A DNA stretch of 64,000 bases from Clostridium sp. JN-1. GTDB taxonomy: Bacteria; Bacillota; Clostridia; Clostridiales; Clostridiaceae. The notes under the pieces are model-generated. The model made no database searches. It saw only the letters and a program-made list of their open reading frames with translations, and was not told where the DNA came from. Both the position numbers and the translations under genes were made by a program. The stretch covers positions 992,001 to 1,056,000 of the forward strand of contig NZ_CP033465.1 of NCBI RefSeq assembly GCF_003718715.1, given 5' to 3'. Below, piece after piece: positions 59,342-64,000 of the stretch (positions are counted from its first letter, which is position 1; each line of letters opens with the position of its first letter).

Positions 59342-60071
59342 TGAAATGAGATTAAATTTTGGAATGGCTGATACTATAGAAATAGATGCCTTAAAGGTTC
59401 AATTAAGCAAAGCTCAAACAGCAGAGAGTCATATAGAAGAGGGTGTGTCTCTCTTGCAAGAAAAAAATAAAGCTGCAAATTCATTAAAGGATATGTCACA
59501 GAAATTAAAACAGTTGTCTTCTGAATATAATAGTAATACTGTAGATAAGCAAGAAATAGAAAAACAAGCGAAGGAAATAATAACTGAAATGGATAATGTA
59601 ATAAATTCTACCTTTGGTGATAAGAGTGCAACTAAGGATAAGCAGATTAGTGTGGAAACCAACCATGGTTCAAATATTATTATAGATAGAAAATTTGCTG
59701 ATATACGTATAGATTCTGATATAAATAAAAGTAAAGAAAAAGATGGTGGCACAGGCTATCATATTGAGGGAGAGCTAAATGTAGAGAATATACTAAAAAA
59801 TACTACTAATAGGATAGAGAATAATCTTATAAAGCCACTTGATAAATATTCTGATAATATAAAAGATCAAATGGTAAGTGTGGTAAATGATGCTATGTAT
59901 CAAGATATGGCAGTGACTATGTCAGCTAAAGAATTACGTAAATTTAAAGCTATAGATGGATATACTGAAAGTAAGATTATAAAAAATTCCAATGATATTT
60001 TAAAAAATGCTAGTGAAGCATTATATTGCCAGTCATCTAATCTCGGTAATCACATAGATGTTAGTGTCTAA
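59301..60071 (+). CDS. Flagellin-like helical protein ending in a YjfB tail (chimera)
   Basis: About 256 residues. The N-terminal part (LINQMKANAVSDEMRLNFG, then HIEEGVSLLQEKNKAANSLK and an acidic helix to about residue 105) faintly follows the flagellin D1 helices. The centre (about 120-170) is unique. The last residues SSNLGNHIDVSV copy the YjfB end, and 27 of 28 bases of that DNA match the yjfB copy at 62137. ATG 59301 is the start that fits the flagellin-like N-terminus, but its ribosome site is poor; it overlaps the antitoxin fragment in another frame. Confidence 0.6.
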   Translation: MALINQMKANAVSDEMRLNFGMADTIEIDALKVQLSKAQTAESHIEEGVSLLQEKNKAANSLKDMSQKLKQLSSEYNSNTVDKQEIEKQAKEIITEMDNVINSTFGDKSATKDKQISVETNHGSNIIIDRKFADIRIDSDINKSKEKDGGTGYHIEGELNVENILKNTTNRIENNLIKPLDKYSDNIKDQMVSVVNDAMYQDMAVTMSAKELRKFKAIDGYTESKIIKNSNDILKNASEALYCQSSNLGNHIDVSV

Positions 60072-60079
60072 AGATGTTT

Positions 60080-60104
60080 CACCCCAGGGGTGTAAATTTT
60101 CCCA
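60080..60104. repeat. Dispersed palindrome behind the chimeric gene
   Basis: The core CACCCCAGGGGTG (60080-60092) followed by TAAATTTTCCC begins nine bases after the stop codon. Confidence 0.85.
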
Positions 60105-60187
60105 AGTGAGGTGTAAAAACAATGAAAAAAGGTTTAACGTAATGGAAACCATTTATATTTTCGTTTGATTTACTTCAGTTGACGTGG

Positions 60188-60226
60188 AAATCATCTAGAT
60201 TTGATTTATCCCTAGGTGATTTTTTA
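60188..60226 (+). terminator. Rho-independent terminator
   Basis: AAATCATCTAG pairs with CTAGGTGATTT (one G-T pair) around a 13-base loop, followed by TTTT. The rest of 60105-60411 is AT-rich; a very weak sigma-D-like match (TAAA at 60318, 15 bases, AATGATTA) precedes the next flagellin. Confidence 0.75.
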
Positions 60227-60411
60227 TCATCTTGGAAAATTAAAAAATCTCAAATAATACATTTATTAAAAGTGACAGTTAAATGGGGTTTTTAATTTAA
60301 TAATATTTTTAATTGTGTAAACATTTGTATTTATTTAATGATTATTATTATAATATGGATCTTAAAACTAAAAATGGTTTTAAATATTATTATAATGTAA
60401 GGTAATGAAAA

Positions 60412-61905
60412 ATGATTATAAATCATAATATTAATGCATTAGATACATGCAATAAACTTAATTCTGCAACAAAATTGAAATCTAATGCTATGAAAAAAGT
60501 ATCTTCAGGACTGAGGATAAATGAAGCCGCAGATGATGCAGCAGGTTCTAGTATATCAGAGAAAATGAAGGCTCAAATTAGGGGATTGGAACAGGCTGGA
60601 GAAAATATTCAGGATGGAATATCACTTGTTCAAACAGCAGAAGCAGGACTTGGTTCAATTCAGGATCCAAATCTTTTAAGAATGAGAGATCTTATAGTAC
60701 AAGCATTGAATGGTACGTTAAAGCAATCAGATAGAATGATAATTCAAAATGAGCTTGATAATGTAAAGGCAAATATAGACGACATAGCTAATGACACTGA
60801 GTTCAATACTACAAAATTATTATCGCCTCCATCTATAGATGCGTCTGTTCAACCAAAATGGACGCCTGGAACTGCTGATATTATATTTGTTGTGGATAGA
60901 ACCGGAAGTATGCAGTCACTAATTGATTCTGTACGGGATAACATAGATGGATTTATTGATAAAATAACAAGCAATGGAATTGATTTAAATATGGGACTAG
61001 TAACCTATGGGGATATTAACAATAGTGAGCCTATTGTAAAAAAGGACATGATTAATGATTTGAGCGATTTTAAATCTTACTTAACTAATATTAAACCAAC
61101 AGGTGGTGGAGATCTTAATGAGTCTGGTCTTGAGGGAATTGCTGACACATCCAGTGGAGCGCTATCCTATAATTTGAGATTAGATTCAGCTAAGCAGTTT
61201 ATTTTAATAACCGATGCACCTGTTCATGATAACAATTCAGATGGTGATGGTGGAGATTGTATGTCAAGTTTTGATATTGATGATGTAGCCACAGAACTCA
61301 AAAATAAAGGAATTAAGTTAACTGTAGTAAGTAATGATTATTATAAATCACAGCTTAGCAGGCTTTCAGATCCAACTGGAGGTGATTATATAAACATTAA
61401 TTCTAATTTTAAAGACCAATTAAGCAGCTTTGCAAGTAAGATATTAACAGATGCTGGTTGTAAAAAGGAGATAAGTACAGAAGAAATGCCTAAGCTTCAG
61501 TTACAAGTGGGAGCAAATTCTGGTGAACAATTTCAAGTGGAACTTTTTGATGCAAGAACTAAAAAACTAGGAATAGATGATATCAAGGTTGATCCGATTG
61601 AAGAAGCAGAAAAATCTTTAGAAAAAGTAGATAAAGCTATAAAGATAGTATCAAGTCAGCGTGCGAAGTTTGGTACATACCAAAATGCTTTAGAACACAT
61701 AGAAAAAAATGTTGATAATTATGGAAGCAGTATATCTAGTGCAGAATCAAGAATTACGAATGCAGATATGGCAAAAGAAGCAATGGAAATAACTAAAAAT
61801 AGTATAATTGAACAATCAGCTGAATCAATTTTGAAGCAAGCAGAAAAAATGCCGGAAAGTGTTATTAATCTAATGAACAAATGGCAAGGAAATACTCAAG
61901 AATAA
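60412..61905 (+). CDS. Flagellin with a central von Willebrand factor A domain
   Basis: 497 residues. Flagellin N-terminal region (about 1-140: IINHNINALDTCNKLNSATK, KKVSSGLRINEAADDAAGSS, IQDGISLVQTAE). Then a complete vWA domain (about 152-355) with the metal-ion site DRTGSMQS near residue 162, the Thr in KPTGGG near 230 and the Asp in ITDAPVHD near 268. The flagellin C-terminal region (about 365-497: SSQRAKFGTYQNALEHIEKN, SSAESRITNADMAKEAMEI) closes the protein. The final ANQQPQQVLQLLR of ordinary flagellin is changed to LKQAEKMPESVINLMNKW. It is presumably a minor filament subunit exposing an adhesive or metal-binding domain (inference). The ribosome site AAGGTAA is modest. Confidence 0.9.
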   Translation: MIINHNINALDTCNKLNSATKLKSNAMKKVSSGLRINEAADDAAGSSISEKMKAQIRGLEQAGENIQDGISLVQTAEAGLGSIQDPNLLRMRDLIVQALNGTLKQSDRMIIQNELDNVKANIDDIANDTEFNTTKLLSPPSIDASVQPKWTPGTADIIFVVDRTGSMQSLIDSVRDNIDGFIDKITSNGIDLNMGLVTYGDINNSEPIVKKDMINDLSDFKSYLTNIKPTGGGDLNESGLEGIADTSSGALSYNLRLDSAKQFILITDAPVHDNNSDGDGGDCMSSFDIDDVATELKNKGIKLTVVSNDYYKSQLSRLSDPTGGDYININSNFKDQLSSFASKILTDAGCKKEISTEEMPKLQLQVGANSGEQFQVELFDARTKKLGIDDIKVDPIEEAEKSLEKVDKAIKIVSSQRAKFGTYQNALEHIEKNVDNYGSSISSAESRITNADMAKEAMEITKNSIIEQSAESILKQAEKMPESVINLMNKWQGNTQE

Positions 61906-61910
61906 TTTTT

Positions 61911-61930
61911 CACCCCAGGGGTGTAAATCT
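61911..61930. repeat. Dispersed palindrome behind the vWA flagellin
   Basis: The core CACCCCAGGGGTG (61911-61923) followed by TAAATC begins five bases after the stop codon. Confidence 0.85.
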
Positions 61931-61987
61931 TGGAAAATGATTTCATATACAAAGTATAAAAGTAAAAACTTTATTGGAGGAATGAGC

Positions 61988-62167
61988 ATGGACATAGCAG
62001 CACTATCAATTATAATGAGTCAGTCAAAGGCACAGACAGCAGCTAGTATAGCAGTAATGAAAATGGCTATGGATACTGGTAAGGAAAATGCTGTACAGAT
62101 GACAGAAATGATGAAGAATGTTGCAGTAGACCCTAATCTCGGTAATCACATAGATGTTAGTGCCTAA
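61988..62167 (+). CDS. yjfB: YjfB-like putative motility protein, copy 3
   Basis: 59 residues: MDIAALSIIMSQSKAQ, AVMKMAMDTGKENAVQMTEM and the tail VDPNLGNHIDVSA. TTGGAGG is seven bases before ATG 61988. This is the only copy with an intact partner, joined through a TAATG overlap. Confidence 0.87.
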   Translation: MDIAALSIIMSQSKAQTAASIAVMKMAMDTGKENAVQMTEMMKNVAVDPNLGNHIDVSA

Positions 62168-62424
62168 TGCAGATGGATGAAAAAGAAGAACTAAAGCAAG
62201 AATTACAGCAGGAACTGCAGTGGGTTCAGTATAGGCAGAAGATTTTGGACATAATGAAGGAAAAGCTACTGCAAATGAAGCAACTAGCACGGAAGGCTAA
62301 GCAGGCTAATCTTACTGCAGGAGAGCTGGAAGAAATAAATGCTAGGCTAAACAACTTAGCAACACAGGTTAGAGCATTAGATGTAGAAAGCAGAAGAACA
62401 GAAGATGGAAAAATATTAGAATGA
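62167..62424 (+). CDS. Coiled-coil protein of the yjfB module, intact copy
   Basis: 85 residues starting MQMDEKEELKQ in the TAATG overlap with yjfB, so translation is probably coupled. It is a charged helix throughout (LQWVQYRQKILDIMKEKLLQ). DNA is nearly identical to 58545-58796, indicating recent duplication or gene conversion. The pairing with yjfB suggests a motility-linked partner or chaperone; no family is recognised. Confidence 0.75.
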   Translation: MQMDEKEELKQELQQELQWVQYRQKILDIMKEKLLQMKQLARKAKQANLTAGELEEINARLNNLATQVRALDVESRRTEDGKILE

Positions 62425-62586
62425 GCGCTAATGGCCGGGAAGCAGCTAGTGGTGCTCATTTTGCTATGGGGGCTATTCCTATTTTTAGAGCAAACAGGGC
62501 ACAGTTTTTACCCCAATAGTTTTCCCGAAGTAGAAGTAGAGTGTATCTGCAGCTGCCATTGTTATTAAAATTAAAAATAAGGTATA

Positions 62587-62673
62587 GTGAAAAACATAAG
62601 TATAAATAGTTCACGTAATATAGACTCGGATTTTGATGTAAAAATGGGTTTTTCAAAAGAAGATTATTGTTAA
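62587..62673 (+). pseudogene. Fragment of an AAA-ATPase gene like the one downstream
   Basis: The frame NISINSSRNIDSDFDVKMGF then SKEDYC and a stop resembles the segment YNSPWNIASDFDVDMSFCKE of the gene at 62759 (63358-63420). There is no start. It is a leftover of a second copy. The rest of 62425-62758 has no gene. Confidence 0.55.
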
Positions 62674-62758
62674 ATATTAAAAGAAAACTTTATAGTTTCT
62701 TTTTGTTTAAATGAAAATTAAATATGGTAAAATATATAGCATAAGGGGTGTGAGTTTT

Positions 62759-64000
62759 TTGGAAAAGGAATTTAACATTACAGGAACTTGTATACCACAT
62801 ATGCATTATATGGTTGATACTTCAAATAAGATAGATAAAATAATTAAGTTAATACAAAAAGGAAAGTATTTCATAATAAATAGACCAAGGCAGTATGGAA
62901 AGACTACAACTTTATTTTTACTTAATAAAAGACTTAGGGCAGATGAAAATTATTTACCTATAAAAATAAGCTTTGAAGGTATTGGAGATTCTGTTTTTGA
63001 AAATGAAGAAGGTTTTTCGAAAGCTTTTTTACAAATAATAGAGAGAAGTTTAATGTTAAACAATAAAAATTTATCAGATTTTCTGAAAAAAGAGAGAGTT
63101 AAGGTTCAAAATTTAAATGATTTATCAAATGTAATAACTGAATTGGTTATGAAGGCAGATAAAAAGGTAGTTTTAATGATAGATGAAGTTGATAAGAGCA
63201 GTAACAATCAACTTTTTCTAAGTTTCTTGGGAATGCTTAGAAATAAGTATTTACAGAGAAATGAAGGAGAGGATGTTACTTTTCACAGTGTAATATTGGC
63301 AGGTGTACATGACGTGAAGAGTTTAAAAATAAAAATAAGACCTGATGAAGAGCATAAATATAATAGCCCATGGAATATAGCTTCTGATTTTGATGTGGAT
63401 ATGAGCTTTTGTAAGGAAGAAATAGAAACAATGTTAGATGAATATATAAAGGATAAAGGAGTAAGGCTTGATAAACAGTATTTTTCAGAAAGGCTGTATT
63501 TCTATACTTCGGGTTATCCTTTCTTAGTAAGTAAGCTTTGCAAGATAATAGATGAGAAAATAATGCTAGAAGGTGAACTTGAGTGGAAAAAGGAATATAT
63601 GGATATGGCTGTAAAGAAACTTTTAAATGATGATAATACAAACTTCCAGAGTTTAATCAAAAATATTGAAAATAATAGTAAACTAAAAGAAATGATAAAG
63701 AGTTTACTTATAGATGGAAATAAAATTAACTACAATATAAATAATCCCATTATAAATATGGGAATGCTTTATGGAATATTTAAAAATGAAGATAATAACT
63801 TAAAAATAAATAATAGGATATATGAGCAGGTAATTTATGATTACATGAGTTCTTTAATAGAAACTTCAACTGATGTGAGCTTTTACAACGAAAGGTCGAA
63901 TTTTATAAAAGAAGATGGAAATCTTGATGTAAAAGAGATACTTTTAAAATTCCAGCAGTTTATGAAACATGAGTATTCGGAAAAAAGGAAGACATTTTTG
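62759..64000 (+). CDS. AAA-ATPase-like protein (PF09820/DUF1703 type), 3' end outside window
   Basis: 414 codons are visible and open to the right edge. The P-loop is atypical (NRPRQYGKTTTLFLL near residue 42). Walker B is VVLMIDEVDKS near 142, and SGYPFLVSKL near 257 fits the helical lid. This is the family of predicted ATPases that usually carry a C-terminal PD-(D/E)XK nuclease-like domain; that part would lie beyond the window. The function is not known. The start is TTG, with AGGGGTG upstream. Confidence 0.8.
   Translation, partial: MEKEFNITGTCIPHMHYMVDTSNKIDKIIKLIQKGKYFIINRPRQYGKTTTLFLLNKRLRADENYLPIKISFEGIGDSVFENEEGFSKAFLQIIERSLMLNNKNLSDFLKKERVKVQNLNDLSNVITELVMKADKKVVLMIDEVDKSSNNQLFLSFLGMLRNKYLQRNEGEDVTFHSVILAGVHDVKSLKIKIRPDEEHKYNSPWNIASDFDVDMSFCKEEIETMLDEYIKDKGVRLDKQYFSERLYFYTSGYPFLVSKLCKIIDEKIMLEGELEWKKEYMDMAVKKLLNDDNTNFQSLIKNIENNSKLKEMIKSLLIDGNKINYNINNPIINMGMLYGIFKNEDNNLKINNRIYEQVIYDYMSSLIETSTDVSFYNERSNFIKEDGNLDVKEILLKFQQFMKHEYSEKRKTFL

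Noticed and set aside
60105-60411. c-di-GMP riboswitch before the vWA flagellin
   Set aside because: Such riboswitches occur before clostridial flagellar genes, but the conserved GEMM sequence is absent; only a terminator hairpin is present.

Overview
The window is AT-rich, densely coded DNA from a spore-forming, motile, anaerobic Clostridium-type Firmicute (Clostridium sensu stricto is my inference). The signs are an [FeFe]-hydrogenase operon with NuoE/NuoF-like subunits, pyruvate:ferredoxin oxidoreductase, an alpha/beta-type small acid-soluble spore protein, a SpoIIE-family phosphatase, strong AGGAGG ribosome binding sites with many TTG/GTG starts, and a Gram-positive type chemotaxis set (CheC, CheD, FliY). 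I cannot name the species from sequence alone.

Layout. 1-4.8 kb: the end of a SpoIIE-type phosphatase, then hydC-hydB-hydA, a trimeric and probably electron-bifurcating hydrogenase. 4.9-9 kb: a YeiH-type membrane protein with a divergent LysR regulator, and an LtaS-like sulfatase-fold enzyme. 9.2-14 kb: parE-parC (topoisomerase IV). 14-17.4 kb: the glycerol locus glpF-glpP-glpK, with two similar leader hairpins that look like targets of the GlpP antiterminator. 17.5-28.7 kb: housekeeping and mixed genes (DMT exporter, DJ-1/PfpI protein, KimA-like K+ transporter, M16 peptidase, recJ, orphan PAS histidine kinase, SASP, murG), with dispersed short repeats and a transposase-like remnant. 29.1-34.7 kb: PFOR behind a long structured leader, a Cys-rich DUF1292 protein, a HAD phosphatase and a class IV PLP enzyme.

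34.8-55.5 kb is a chemotaxis/late flagellar block: fapA, cheW-cheD-cheB-cheR-cheA-cheC-cheY-cheW-fliM-fliY, then, behind a sigma-D-like promoter, flgM-flgN-flgK-flgL-fliW-csrA-flaG-orf-fliS-fliD-fliT-like, and the major flagellin. CheB appears to have lost its receiver domain. The flagellin leader carries a hairpin with GGA in the loop, which fits FliW-CsrA control of flagellin translation.

55.5-62.5 kb is the most unusual part. It is a mosaic of repeated flagellar pieces and unrelated small genes: a copied flagellin 3' end with its downstream spacer, three yjfB-like motility genes, intact and truncated copies of a partner coiled-coil gene, an HNH endonuclease-like ORF, two unknown ORFs each placed behind a flagellin 3' end, an antitoxin-like remnant, a flagellin-like protein ending in the YjfB tail, and a second flagellin whose variable centre is a von Willebrand factor A domain. 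I read it as a recombining accessory array attached to the flagellin locus, with the vWA flagellin as its clearest new product. An AAA-ATPase gene runs off the end of the window.

A palindromic repeat (core CACCCC-A-GGGGTG) is scattered over the whole window. At two places it supplies the last codons and the stop codon of a gene.
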